A stretch of 64,000 bases of DNA from Babesia bovis T2Bo (Eukaryota > Apicomplexa > Aconoidasida > Piroplasmida > Babesiidae), in NCBI RefSeq assembly GCF_000165395.2, contig NC_010575.1, positions 2,341,001-2,405,000 on the forward strand, written 5' to 3'. The position numbers and the translations under genes were made by a program. Positions 33,236 through 45,261 of the stretch are shown here, in pieces. Below the pieces are notes generated by a model that made no database searches, was not told where the DNA came from, and saw only the letters and a list, made by a program, of their open reading frames with translations. How positions within the stretch are numbered: position 1 is the first letter of the stretch; every line of letters begins with the position of its first letter.

Positions 33236-36200
33236 TTAAACGCCATAGCGTTTAGCAATTGCTTCTTCCACTCCTAATTCGAGTAGTTTGTTGATAACTT
33301 CCCGGGTGGTTCTCTTTTCCTTCTTAACGTGTTTGATTCTAGTAAAGCTGCCATGTGCAGGTTCGGTATTCGAGCATGGATCCATTGTGAAGATATTGTG
33401 TTCGTTAAGCTGCTCTTCTGTGAGTCCTGGTGTTGCAATGGATCCATGTATTCTGATGGTGACTAACGATGGGAAGAATTCGTTGGCTACAGTTACAAAA
33501 TCCTGTAAGATTTTATTGCTGAAATTGTTACCTTCCAATTCCAAGATTTCCAAGTGCGGTATAGATTTTGATTCCTTTGGCTCATGTATCGCATTAATCA
33601 CAGCTTTTAAAAATCGATCTCCCAATTGGCATCTGTTCATGCAGACTTTCACTGCTTTCCCCTTTAAGCAAACATTAATGAATAAATCAGCAGACATTCT
33701 GCAATCTCCCAGGGGGTTATCACTTATATTATATACACTGCAAACTACCAACGGCAGCAGTGCATTAAACACAAGCGGTGAAGCATCGGTTAAATTGATC
33801 TCGTTGAAGGAGAAATCTAACCTATCTAGGTTTAATCCTGCAAACAGATATTGATCAAACGTCAGTTGTTGTGCAGTTAACTTCTTGTTACAAAAATCCA
33901 TTACTCGTAACATTGACTGTGAGTTAAGACTAGCAAAAAACTTTATCCATAACTCCTTATCGTAAGGTAAGTCATATAGTACAAGATGCGAGGCGTCATA
34001 TCTGCTACAAAATGAAAGTATATGCTTCGATATAAAACACCCGTAATGCTTCCTGAGATGTTTAACATAAACAATACCAGCAATGGTACGACTAATAACT
34101 TCGAACCATCTTTTTGTTGCAGCATCCGAATAGGCTCTTACTAACATACGTACTTCATGGTTAGACTCTGTGTCATTGGGGATTTCATCTTTGTTTTTCT
34201 TATACCATGTTGCATTCACAAGCCTTGGTTTATTTCCTATAACGTGTAACCACCTGAGATCATTCATATGTGCTATACTGCATGATGTAACGAAGACGAT
34301 AAATGCAATTGATCCTGGTTGGGGTTTGCCTTTACTTTTCTTTTTCTTCGATAGTGTATACATTACGAGGTAGGGCGGTCTATATTCAAAGAACGCGTGT
34401 TTCTTTGCCAAGACGTATTGCTTATCTCGTGGTCGACATAGCTCTCTTAGTCTTCGGAACGGTATTTTCAATAGACCCTGGAGATATTAAAGTAGCTATT
34501 TTGTAAAACATACCTCTCTAGCTGATATAAGTCTTCCGCAGTATAATGCTCCCAGGCTATGTATGGCTTCTTTGCTGTGTACATCCATGAAATTCTCTAA
34601 TTTGTATTCGGGGAAGAGCAAGTGAGCATCCGACGTTGCCACCCTCAGTCTGCTGAATGGGTGCTTCATTAAATAGTGCAACGTTGAATCTGATGCCTCA
34701 ACTTCCCTCACATCAACAATCACTCTGTCTGCCACTGTAAGAATCTTATTGATTGATGATAACGCCTGCTGTATACTGTCATGTAGTGTACATTGCCGCA
34801 AACTCAAATATTTTAGGTGCCCACTGGTGAATAAACCGGGCAATTTCAAAATGCCATCAGATGACAATTCATTACCGTCTAGGTAGAGCCGTTGCACCTT
34901 TGTCTTGTTTATAAACTGTACGAATTGATCCATATTATTGGCTAAATGCAATGCATTGTGCGATAATATAAGTGTATGAATGAAGCAATCCCATATGTTG
35001 CAAAAGTCCGCTAAGTCGTCGTCCTTTAATAGCCTATGCGATACGTCCAATATGATCAAAGGTGAGTTAATATATGATTTCAAAATGGACTTCTCCAGAT
35101 GACTATTGAACTCTAATCCAGAAAGATCAACTTTTCGTAGATTGGGGTAATGTATCAAATCGAGGTTGCTACTGTATAAGTGTAATTTATGTTCGTTTTC
35201 CAACAAATCAATATAGGATTTTAATTTTTGCCTGATCAGATATAAATACTGACTTAATAACTTACCTTGATGTAATAGCTGCCCACCACTTGGATATATC
35301 TATATCTTCTGCTACTAGTTTTATAAAAATGCCCGCATCTTCTGAAGTTGTCTCTGATGAATTTACACCCCTTAGGGTATAGTTAAGTCCATTAAGCCGC
35401 AGCATTGCTTCAGTGGATTTATTTTTACGTTTAGGCGGCGTGCATGTGAACGATGCATCGATATGTACTGTTAATATTGGTTCCTTATCCACTGCTCCAG
35501 CAGCTGATACAAACGATCCTCTGAGGTTGTAAACTGATATTTTATCTCCCACCAATTCACAATATACTGTTGCGCAATTATTCGGTATTATCTGGGACAT
35601 ATTTTCGTCTATTACCGTCACAACTCCGTAATACTCAACAACATCATCATGGTAGTTTAACTCCCAAGTTTTAGCAAGTGTCCTATCATCAGCAGGTATA
35701 TGTACATCTTCATGTACGCTGAAATAACTCGATAACGATACGCTAGAATAGGTGTATACACTTGCATCATCATCCTCAATAAGAGTTCTACGAGGTTCAT
35801 CTACATCTGTGCCATCCACTGGATGTAGCACCTGTACTGTGTCTAATATTTTTCGTAGGGTAATCCGCATCATTCCATCGACCGGCATGCCACTATCAGT
35901 TGATGTAGAGATTGCAGTTTTGTTTCTTATATAAAGCTTATCCTTACCCATTTTCAAACAAATTAGATGCTTCAAGGTTCTCAATATAGTAGGTGGGCAA
36001 TCTGGCTTTTTACGCAGAACCACATATTTAGCTATTAATTCATCCAATGACATATCTGTGTCATAATACTCTTCTTCATGTTGTTCTTTATACAGCATTT
36101 CACTACGCTTGTCAAGTCCATGTACATCGTAAAGCTCATCTATACTCAACGTGTATGATTTTAGTGTACTCGTAGTCTCATCAGCGAATGCATCATCTAC

Positions 36201-37541
36201 AGAGTCCCTTGTTGTCGATTTAATAGTGATTCTTGGTGTATCAGCATTTCTATAACCTGGGATTTTAAACTCCTCGGGGCATTGCCATAGTTGTGTCTTT
36301 GACGCATATGGGTCAACGACCTTACCGGTCATTGAAACGCATTTATCGAATCCAAACTGCCCTTCATAATCTGCCTTTTGTAATTTGGTTACTTCATTAA
36401 CAGCCGAAACGACATCTACAGCAGATCCCGGTTTTGTGGGCACCCTAGAAGCAACATGATGCAGGAGTGCTGTGTCAAGTTCTTCGAGGCGCACGGCACC
36501 TGGCAAAGCAGAATCCTTCAGCCTCTCAACATTGTATCGCGGACTCGAGCATAGCATATAGGCTTCACCGTGTACCTCTTCATGACGGTACGTTAACAAT
36601 TCGTCGATTTCTGGATGTCCGTCATATAAGCTAACGTTCTCGTACGTCGTCTGCCTCCTAGGTATATAATCCATATTAACACAATCCGGATTGTATTCAG
36701 ATTTTTGTGAGTAATATGATCTATGTATACCATCTCCTTTTATATCAATATCAGACGTTAGTCCCAAAGGCATGGGTGCGTGTTTAAGTCCCAAGGAATG
36801 TATACATGGAGCATTGTTATCGATAATGCGTCTACCCGACGCACAGTCCGATTCCAACTTAGAGGTTCTCCTGCAAACATCGCAATCATTGCGCTTAAGT
36901 GGTAACTTTTTAAGTTGCTCAGCTATATTGCCAATAAGGGGCGGCTCGTGAATGTGTTGGTGCGATGTATCTTTTCCGTAATGTTCATTCCACAAGACGT
37001 CTCCATAGTTATTTCCAACAGAGGGCATTACATATTTCCTGCCATCCCAATATTGCAGTTTGGCTAGGTCAGGATGCGTCCCCGTTTTTTTAATACCTAG
37101 CTCAGACGTTTTTTCCTGGAAGCCATTAGTAGAACCATTTGAAAGGGCATGGTCAATTGTTGAAGCATCCTTATCTCCGCTATTTGCACTAGCGCTGGTA
37201 TCTTCTGCTTGTATAACTCTGACATCAGTTTTCCTATTACCTCGCTGGGATTGGGTATGTCCGATAACTTCTGCATCAACAATTCGTTTACAAATACCAA
37301 CTGCTCCTTTGCTGAATTGTAGAGTTTCTCCAGTAGAAACTACATCTAGATTACGACGTGGCGCATTTCCTGCATTACATGATATACATACTGATGCTCC
37401 GGAGTTGCCATTAAGCACCAACTGAGAATGAATATCATTTTCGCATACAACACAGCATATTCTCAAAAACCCTGATGGATCTACTGGTGTCCACAAGCGT
37501 TCATGTCGAACATTTCCGTTATATGGAGGTTTCTCCTTCAT
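33236..37541 (-). CDS. Large leucine-rich-repeat protein with PH-like domains and an N-terminal Cys cluster
   Basis: Three exons (37541-35266, 35231-34514, 34477-33236) with introns of 34 and 36 nt give about 1411 residues. Near the N-terminus a treble-clef-like cluster has C30-x2-C33 and C52-x2-C55. About residues 20-600 are otherwise polar and probably disordered. A PH-like domain (about 630-760) ends in the helix DISKWWAAITSR. Leucine-rich repeats follow, for example YPNLRKVDLSGLEF, KVQRLYLDGNELSSDGI and HLKYLSLRQCTLHD. A second PH-like segment (about 1010-1140) ends near RWFEVISRTIAG, then more repeats (LEILELEGNNFS). The PH-plus-LRR order recalls CARMIL-type actin regulators, but I would not assign that function. 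Confidence 0.75.
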
Positions 37542-38061
37542 GACCTTCGCATATTAAAACCTTTGTGGATCTACTGCGTAATAAAGACAAAGTCGGCATA
37601 ATATAAACAGCAAACGGCCTTAACTCATAATGTAGTGCGTTTCAGCCATATATTTTCCCGATGTGTAGCTTTATTAGGTGTAAATTTTGTACACATAAGA
37701 AAAACATACACACATCCATTCGTCAATTAGGTGTTTATTCTTTAATGTGTATCATCCAATATTTGTATATGGTTAGTATTTCATTGATTACATGCTTAGA
37801 TGTTACTTACGACGTACACCTATGACTGTAGACATCGTTGGTAGGTGACACTAGGCTTATACACACCCAGTAGACAAAACATAAAGAGGTACATACGATG
37901 CTATAATAATATCTAATTTGTGAATTATCTGTGATGTGTACATAAATAATGATAACATTATACGTCTTTTGGGTGTAATGATCGTCGACCTCTTTTGGCA
38001 TACAAGAGTCATATTTTTGACGTGACAAATACTGCGTCGGTATTACCTTATATCGGTGTGT
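37542..38061. other. Spacer between tandem minus-strand genes
   Basis: 520 nt, AT-rich. A 73-codon minus-strand frame (37807-38028) is hydrophobic without recognisable features and is probably chance. Nothing else seen. Confidence 0.35.
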
Positions 38062-39404
38062 TTATGCATCCGTTGATGCATATGTGTTAGCATCAATAGT
38101 CTGGTATACGCTGGCATCCTTTTCAAGCTCAAACAAGACCTTTCTAACATGCTGTTCCGTTATCGCTGTTGAATATGAACTTCCATCGACGTGACTTACA
38201 TTGGAAATTTCTATGCATATTACATCGTTGTGTAATTTCCGTAACTGTGATCCCGTTTAGATTGCCCTTCCGTGTTTCTTCGGCCAGTGTTCTTGCTATG
38301 AATCTCATCAGTGTTATACCTCCATCGGCATCCTGTGGGATGTTATTTTAATCTATCTCAGCTTACCATTTGTGCGGGTTGGTGTTGTACATTCGTCGGT
38401 TGTCCAGATGGGATCATATTTTCCATTTGACCCACCACATGGTTATCAATATTGACTACCGGCATTGAATCTATTGGATTAGCCACCTGCATTGTAGAAC
38501 TTTCTCTCTCGTTTCGTAGGATTAGATTCACCACGTCGAAATGATGCAATGCGAACTCATTTGCTGTATATATTTCCCGTATTTTATATATAACAAGCAC
38601 CGGGCACTTGACGCTGTAAACTGGGTTATAACTGCCATATACCACAACCATTTTTGTTGTCTGCATCACTCTTTCTAGTTGCTTTTGCCTAAAAGGTGTA
38701 AGATTGTTTGTGTGGACATAAACACATGTTATCCTAGCAGTTCCATCGTCGATAACGAATTGTGTATTTTCATCGGTGCACATATATCTCTCCACTCGCC
38801 CGAGTATCTTTATGATGTCCGGTATCTTATTGAAAAATGCAATGTAACCTGATTCTTTGTACCACTCATTTACAATCATGCTTATTTTTACAGGCATCAG
38901 GGATAAACGTGAAGGTGCTACCTTCTGGTGAGTAGTTGTAGAATCATCGGCAAGGTGATCGGCATCATCATCCAGGAATCCTCCAGCTGTGATGTCGTCC
39001 ACTGTAACATAATATAGCCAGTTTCACATATATATAGAAATATAATATGAATAGTGGAGCTATCAACTTTGCTTGATACAAATGGCATATGGTCTAGCTA
39101 TTAATCAACGGTTCAGTAAATGCATTAACAGATGTACTCCCAGGAAACGTAAGATATAAGCATTAGCATGCATTAAGTCGACTCTATACAATAAAACGCT
39201 ATGGAAACAAACTATCAGCAATCAACATGTATTCAGCAGTAGTACAACATTATACACATACAACTGTAAGCAGCAACAGCTTGACACAAACTACACAGTC
39301 AAACAGCTAATAGCCAATACATAGTCACGTAACCTACATTGTTGAATTTCATCCAAATTCCAGTTAGCTCCAAAGGCATCATGATCTCCCAAACCTCCAA
39401 ACAT
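38062..39404 (-). CDS. RPA2: Replication protein A 32 kDa subunit (RPA2)
   Basis: Four exons (39404-39338, 39001-38367, 38332-38200, 38165-38062) with introns of 336, 34 and 34 nt give about 312 residues. Exon 1 encodes only 22 residues (MFGGLGDHDAFGANWNLDEI). The OB fold is clear: ILGRVERYMCTDENTQFVID, then DGTARITCVYVHT, and MVVVYGSYNPVYSVKCPVLV. The last exons build the C-terminal winged helix, ending VLFELEKDASVYQTIDANTY. RPA32 joins RPA70 and RPA14 to coat single-stranded DNA in replication and repair. The acidic/Ser-rich N-terminal region, phosphorylated in other eukaryotes, is short here. Confidence 0.9.
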
Positions 39405-39879
39405 GGTTAATTCAGTAACCAGTACATAAAAGATGCGATAGTTTATAAATTATATAATATTTGTTATATCTTCATTCGTAGCTATGTGTTGAATGCAGAA
39501 TCCTGATGATGTTATATTTTAATAGTAGCCTTCCGTCGCTCGACACATACACCAGAGTAGCCCAAATGTTAAAAATATACACACATTGCATACAGCGATT
39601 AGATTATATAACGTATCTTTCAGGAATTAGTATTAACCTATAAAGATAATGGTACAATATCTGCTGATCATTCAATAGTATGTTCCAACAAATGGAATCT
39701 AACAACATTTGAATTATATGATCAGATCCAGTGATTATATTCAATTATAATAGATACATGTATACAATATCGTATTATTAGTGAAACATAATCACTGTTA
39801 CGTACTCAATAGTGTTTTAGAGTCAATGCTTTTCTCAATCTAAGCCAAATGCTGCTAAGATGTACTTCTGGTTACATTG
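39405..39879. promoter_or_regulatory. Divergent promoter region, RPA2 / Tel2-like
   Basis: 475 nt between divergent starts, very AT-rich. No exon found. Confidence 0.4.
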
Positions 39880-42495
39880 ATGTATACAATGAAAACTAAT
39901 ATCGCATGGCAGGATAGGTTAGTGGGACTTAAGTCAATATACCCTGCCAATGTCGAAAGTGACGAGGATGCAAAAGCCTACATAAGACATTTGGCTTCCA
40001 GTGAAGAAAAAGTTCATGACATCCTGAGTAGCACTGTATCTGACCAGCTATTGGCTGACTTGATACACCTTTTAGAGTTCGAGAAGGATGTACAATTTGA
40101 CTATGAACGCGGCAATGAATCTCTACTGTACCGAGTTATATCCACGACGCTGTCTATACATTGCATCGCTGGTATGAAAATAATAACTAGACTTTACTTG
40201 CGTGGATTTCTTAAGAACATAGTTATATGCATCATATTGTACTATAGGTCTAACTTTAGTGATGATACGACGCTTGACGCAGCATGGAATGGCGGCCAAT
40301 TGGAGGAATCGAGTGCCACATTAAGGATATGTTCCAGTGTTCTAAGTGTGATGTCTAATAACTTGGCTCGATATGGCAAAAATATTGGATTTGTTGACCG
40401 AACAGATTATTACATTTCTCGTCAGGTCGTTATTTTGCTACTGAAGTCACTGCTTGTAGCATCTAATAGTACATACGAGCCTATATTTCAATTATTTCAT
40501 TTTAGAAGCGCTTCTCGCGTGTCCATCAAAATGCAGTTATTCATACTTGATGTTGTCAAATGGATCAACAAGAAACGAACTATACCTTTAGATCCTGGGT
40601 TACAGGAATTTTCATGCCTGGGACTAGTAAAGTATATACTACAGCAACTTTGTCTTCTGTGGACAGAAAAGCTACCCTCGGTTGATAATCGCACTATAGT
40701 ATCTATAGCAGCTGCCATAATCAAATCGATGGATATCATTTACTCTAACGGTGAAGAGCTTGTGCATTCAGATTTTGAGCATACAGAGATCTATATTACC
40801 CAGGGTATAAATAACAAACTGGGACAGTTGGATGTTGTAGTCTCCAAGACTGCCATGTATTTAGCCCACCATTTATCTAAATGGTCCCAAAGGCGCGATT
40901 CGATGCTAGGAAACACGAAGCAAGAAACATTAGATATTGATCTGGATCAGTTTGTTGACGAACCCGCGGTATGGTTACCGGTGGCTACCACGGATGTCCT
41001 CGAGGAGCTTAACCCCGCTACGGCGGGTATTACTGAAACCCATTCAGTAAATCAGGGAGAAACAACTGCTGAAACATGCCCATCGGTTTCCATACCGGAC
41101 ACTAACCAAATGACGGCTAATACCAACTGTAAAACATCGGGCCACCAAATAGATCCTCTTGTACCATCCAACGACAATTCAAAAGCACTGATAGATGCTA
41201 TATTTGCTGATGTCCCAGTAGTTCAGCTGGAAGCTGCACCTCCAGTGTCCATTGACCTTTGGACAGATCCACCGCAGCATATACAGCAATGCTATGAGCG
41301 TCTTACAGGCACTCCTGTAGTATCAGACGTGGAGGTGGGCAAGCTACTGAACAAACCCTTAAATAAACCACGTGATATGCCCACTGATGCTAGTCGTCGA
41401 ATGATTGCGCAGACATTGTTTTACTTACCCTCAGTAATAGATCGCAACGAGGCTATATTGGATAGATTTGCAGTATCAGTGTGCGAATACGTATCAAGGA
41501 TGGATAATCTTAACCTGTATGAGGATTCAATCATCTCATTGATGCACTCTTCAATGCATTCACATGAATCCCTTAGTATGTGGGTACAAATGTTCTCTCA
41601 CTCTGGTGTCTCCACTCCTGTCAATACTCAGGCACATATCGCACTTATCATAAAATCACTGGTAGTGAAACGCCCTGAAAGAGTCATTGAGTACATTTGC
41701 TCCACTATCCCAGACACTGAGTACAGTTTATATCAAAAGATGGTATTGCTCACGTGTTTGCAATCAGGATGTCTTTCCTTGAGTGGAGTTAATGAGGCTC
41801 ATTTGGGCACTTCGGTAGTAACCCATTTGACACGCGTATCATCAGTAATGGATACAGTGTCTGGAAAGTACACTGTTCCTGCAACTCCGATATGTAATAA
41901 GCCACTTCGGATAACTCCTAAAGCTGCTACCTCCGCTTGTAGCATATCATTGTTAAGTGACCAGCTCAACTCAGCCGAGATACAAGAACGAAGCCCCGTA
42001 ATACCACAAAAGCAGAACGTGCTTATAGAGGAAGTGGATACAGCAGGGATGGAAGATAACAACGTATCGGCACAAGCAGTCATTTCAATACCGTCACCAT
42101 CGGTTGTTACCTGCCGGAGACAGTCACAGTCCATTGCAGCACCTATCGGTGCAAATAACCACTTTGCTGCTGTGGCCAATATGGCTATATCGTGGTTGTT
42201 GGATGCAATTCACAAGTGCATTTTGGCAGAACAAGACTTGAAAGATGCTGCGACTCCACTGTTGGTGTTGTGTATGCTCGATACACTATGCCTTATGTTT
42301 CAGTGTTCTGGTGGCAGGGTCTCCCCCGCGGTAATATCCAGTGCACGGGAACTATTATCTGAGGTATACAATACATTACCGAGTGCAGATATATCTGCAA
42401 TGTTAGTCCGTTTGTGCAAAATCATGGAAGATTGCCATTCGGGGAATATGGGCATTATGGACATGAGTGCTGATCTTGCTATCCAGGAACTCTAG
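39880..42495 (+). CDS. Tel2/TELO2-like protein (PIKK chaperone cofactor), tentative
   Basis: A single exon of 871 residues from the ATG at 39880; a later in-frame Met at 39889 is also possible. It is an alpha-solenoid-like protein. Two features fit the Tel2 family. One is a mid-region AMYLAHHLSKWSQ...LDIDLDQFVDEP, comparable to the family's G-M-x-x-x-E-x-L-S...L-D-F segment. The other is VIEYICSTIPDTEYSLYQKM followed by LLTCLQSGCLSLSG, comparable to the Y-S-L-x-Q-R-x-x-x-L block. A polar linker (about 390-430) separates the halves. TELO2 with TTI1/TTI2 stabilises PIKK kinases such as TOR and ATM. The match is by pattern only; another HEAT-type protein is possible. Confidence 0.5.
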   Translation: MYTMKTNIAWQDRLVGLKSIYPANVESDEDAKAYIRHLASSEEKVHDILSSTVSDQLLADLIHLLEFEKDVQFDYERGNESLLYRVISTTLSIHCIAGMKIITRLYLRGFLKNIVICIILYYRSNFSDDTTLDAAWNGGQLEESSATLRICSSVLSVMSNNLARYGKNIGFVDRTDYYISRQVVILLLKSLLVASNSTYEPIFQLFHFRSASRVSIKMQLFILDVVKWINKKRTIPLDPGLQEFSCLGLVKYILQQLCLLWTEKLPSVDNRTIVSIAAAIIKSMDIIYSNGEELVHSDFEHTEIYITQGINNKLGQLDVVVSKTAMYLAHHLSKWSQRRDSMLGNTKQETLDIDLDQFVDEPAVWLPVATTDVLEELNPATAGITETHSVNQGETTAETCPSVSIPDTNQMTANTNCKTSGHQIDPLVPSNDNSKALIDAIFADVPVVQLEAAPPVSIDLWTDPPQHIQQCYERLTGTPVVSDVEVGKLLNKPLNKPRDMPTDASRRMIAQTLFYLPSVIDRNEAILDRFAVSVCEYVSRMDNLNLYEDSIISLMHSSMHSHESLSMWVQMFSHSGVSTPVNTQAHIALIIKSLVVKRPERVIEYICSTIPDTEYSLYQKMVLLTCLQSGCLSLSGVNEAHLGTSVVTHLTRVSSVMDTVSGKYTVPATPICNKPLRITPKAATSACSISLLSDQLNSAEIQERSPVIPQKQNVLIEEVDTAGMEDNNVSAQAVISIPSPSVVTCRRQSQSIAAPIGANNHFAAVANMAISWLLDAIHKCILAEQDLKDAATPLLVLCMLDTLCLMFQCSGGRVSPAVISSARELLSEVYNTLPSADISAMLVRLCKIMEDCHSGNMGIMDMSADLAIQEL

Positions 42496-42549
42496 CCAAT
42501 AATTTTCATTACATTAGACCACGGTATTAGATTGATTTATATTCAAATT

Positions 42550-43774
42550 TCATTCCAGATCATCGAAGAAACTCGACTCTTCCGTATCACCGTCTAGCAG
42601 GCGCTCCACCTCATCGGTTGGTACAATGCAGATATATTCGTAATTGGCGATGAAAGCTAGGTCATATGATTCCGTGGCTGTGTACCTACCTAAAACGCTT
42701 GAATCCATATTTAAGCACAGCGAGTCCGTGCTCAAAACGTCAATATCCATCTTGCCAATGCACTTCATTTTACCTGGGTGATGTTTGGACATTAAAATAT
42801 CAACCAACCCTTTACTTCGTTCGGCAGTAAAGTCGCCACCCTTATGCTCTTGTCGTCACCTCCGACTAACAAAACATCATCGTTGTACGGTAATATTGAA
42901 TCAAGGCTATGGGCGCCCACCGTCAGTCGGTCGTTTATATCCCCCCAATGGCCATATGAAAACAGACATATATTCCCCGTATTACTTCCACAAACAACTT
43001 TCCTTTGATTTTTCATGTAACAGAATGACACGAACTCGTCCTCTACGTTGTCCGACATACTGCGTAGCGATATTTTAGCACTTTTCTTCATTGAAAAGCA
43101 CGCCAGTTGGTCATCCGATATAGCTAATAAATCATGTGGATCCTTTCCAAGCATGATCCCTGGATGAGTTAAGTGACTTAAGTTACATCTAACAAACCTT
43201 CGATGGAGCTTGTGAACTCAGTACACTTGTCTTTGCATGCTGCCTTGGTAACTCTGGTATCCCATAGCTGCTTAATGTATACCATGGAATCTTAACATAC
43301 CATTATACCACCATCATCATCTCCAGTAGCTATTATATTGTCATTTACTTGGCAAAATGCACTAACTCCAGCGCTGTATCAAGTTACAATGTTGGTATAC
43401 GTCCTACTCATGTTTCTTGCTACGCCACTTCAACGATCCTTTTTCAATATCCGTTAGTGCAGCCCGCTTATCGGCAGATACTGATATGATATCTAAACAA
43501 GGTGGTATACAACTTCATGTGGACATACCAGCTCCTGATTGGCTTATGTCAGCCCTGCGTACCGACTTGCTATGTACGTTGTTAATAGTAGATATGAACG
43601 TGAGTTCGGGGTTCTCCCAAGAGTATCTACGGGTACTATAGCTAATTTCATGAGCACGACCTACAACTGCAGCTCTCCGGCGATATTCCCGGAGAGAAGT
43701 ATGTCGCGGCGCTTATGAAAAGCTACGGTATTAACGTAGAAGTTATTTTTTGTGTAGACGCAATTGTGCGTCAT
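42550..43774 (-). CDS. WDR55: WD40 protein WDR55/Jip5 (seven exons)
   Basis: Seven exons (43774-43665, 43635-43529, 43492-43408, 43373-43301, 43267-43198, 43159-42809, 42773-42550) with introns of 29, 36, 34, 33, 38 and 35 nt give about 339 residues. Reassembled WD repeats follow the WDR55 order: VAFHKRRDILLSGNIAGELQ; VRRADISQSGADIISVSADK; NDNIIATGDDDGGIMLWDTR; KVVCGSNTGNICLFSYGHWG; NDDVLLVGGDDKSIRVATLL with PNEVKG; and the C-terminal SSFFDDLE. Jip5/WDR55 works in 60S ribosome biogenesis and rRNA processing. The stop lies 54 nt from the converging Tel2-like gene; the start lies 34 nt from the stop of eIF4E on the same strand. Confidence 0.88.
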
Positions 43775-43808
43775 TTTAAGACAAAGTGTGTAATATAAGA
43801 TGTGTGAC

Positions 43809-44948
43809 TTAATGCCACTTGAGGTCACCTTTAGGAATAACTCCTACAGATCCATCCTGTGATTGATGTGTGAGTTATATGCCAAAACATACCAGGCGAC
43901 GGGCCATACATGTACCGATAGATTTCATTAACTGTGTCGCATCGTTGGAATCTCCAAGGTTCTGGAACCAGACTTCGATACGTATTACGGGGAATCTTCC
44001 CGCAAGTTTGTCAACCTGGGTAGAATGCATTAAAACATAGTATTGCTTACCAAACGCACGCCATTGATCAAATTGGCGTGTGGCATGCTACATCCAATTA
44101 AACCTAGCACTATATTGTTCCAATATTCGTCGACAGTGGCTGCACTGACATCGCCTGGCTTGAACCTGTAATCGAAGTGTCCACCATCCTTGTTCATTGA
44201 ATCTTCCCACATGGGCTCTATTCCATCCCTGTACAGTATGTAACGTGGCTTGGTAACTAATGGAGGCATCAGACCAGTCCATACACAAACTCAGCGGCAT
44301 AAACAGATGGGTAAACAATAGAAATAAGACTCATTATGCAACTATATGAATACAGTAGCATAGATAACAGAGTATCATAGTATCATAGTATCGTTGCCCA
44401 TTTGGACGGGAAACCACGTAAGATAGAACGACATCGAACAGCCAATAAAGCATATCACATACAACCGATTCCATGTATCACTAAAAAACGCTAACACACC
44501 TGAATACCATGATGGCATCCACTATATGGTTCGAGCCATCAGTACATTCACGAGAGAGGCGTTGCGTTGTAGAAAGCTCACTGGGTTGGGGAATGTTAAA
44601 CCACAAGTTCCAGAAACTCTGCGGGGCATTAGTACTGAGAAATAAATCATACCTGGACTGAGTCAAATGAAACGAGTGGCTTGGTATAACATTTATAGTC
44701 GTTGCTATTTCTTGAGTCTTGCCCCTTTACAATCTGCTCCCATATAACCCATTTGTTCCTGAGAGGCATCGGTGTAGAAATATCCACATTGCTCTGGGTA
44801 ATATGAATCATTGATAAGTGGAAGATACCGTTTCGAATAACTCCGCCACTCGTTTGAAATCTTCAGATTTCTTGTTGAATGTGAGCATAGGACTAATACT
44901 GTCAATTTCTGGTCCGGTACCGGCGTTGCTATCCTTTGGAGCAGTCAT
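43809..44948 (-). CDS. EIF4E: Translation initiation factor eIF4E (six exons)
   Basis: Six exons (44948-44829, 44793-44653, 44618-44500, 44228-44051, 44015-43893, 43856-43809) with introns of 35, 34, 271, 35 and 36 nt give about 242 residues. Landmarks are PMPLRNKWVIWEQIVKGQDS, SFWNLWFNIPQPSEL, DAIMVFRDGIEPMWED (the cap-stacking Trp in PMWED), KDGGHFDYRF, DEYWNNIVLGLIG and AGRFPVIRIEVWFQNL. The residue matching human Trp56, the other cap-stacking Trp, appears to be Tyr in NDYKCYTKPL, as in class II 4EHP proteins. There is also an insertion of roughly ten residues before DAIMVF. It binds the mRNA 5' cap. The long intron contains a threefold TATCATAG-type repeat. Confidence 0.9.
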
Positions 44949-44998
44949 TTTATTTTTATTGACTGATATAATTGATCAAGTTCCAAACTTGCCTTGAG

Positions 44999-45218
44999 AT
45001 GGCTAAGCTTGGAGAGAGCAATCGCACGCCAAAAACCGTTGACGAGCCGCTTAAAGATCCGTATGAGGATCTTATAATTTATTGGGAATAAAAATCCTAG
45101 TGGTTATTGCATAACGCGGAATCCTTATATCGACGTTGCCCCTAAAGGCCCCCATCAATGGTCCAATTTTCTTCGAGTCCTTCGACATTACTTTTGTATA
45201 TGTTTGCCTAATTATTAG
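44999..45218 (+). CDS. Candidate small spliced gene, 59 residues, unknown
   Basis: ATG at 44999 (MAKLGESNRTPKTVDEPLKD), exon to 45060, a 40-nt GTATGA...CCTAG intron, then exon 45101-45218. Splicing yields PGYCITRNPYIDVAPKGPHQ followed by WSNFLRVLRHY, which looks like protein rather than noise. Unspliced, the frame stops after 30 codons. The start is only 50 nt from the divergent eIF4E start. I do not recognise the family. This is a frame-and-composition argument only. Confidence 0.4.
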
Positions 45219-45261
45219 TTCTACATAATCTCAATGTGTTATATTCTATAGTATTTATAAG

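Noticed and set aside
37807..38028. 73-codon minus-strand frame
   Set aside because: Hydrophobic without a signal-peptide layout or known motif; not joined in frame to any neighbour.
44360..44395. Threefold TATCATAG-type repeat in an eIF4E intron
   Set aside because: Too short and isolated to be a meaningful repeat element.
44229..44499. Upstream eIF4E exon encoding a sequence around 44269
   Set aside because: It contains an in-frame stop upstream and wrong phase. The acceptor at TACAG (44229-44230) restores VFRDGIEPMWED exactly.
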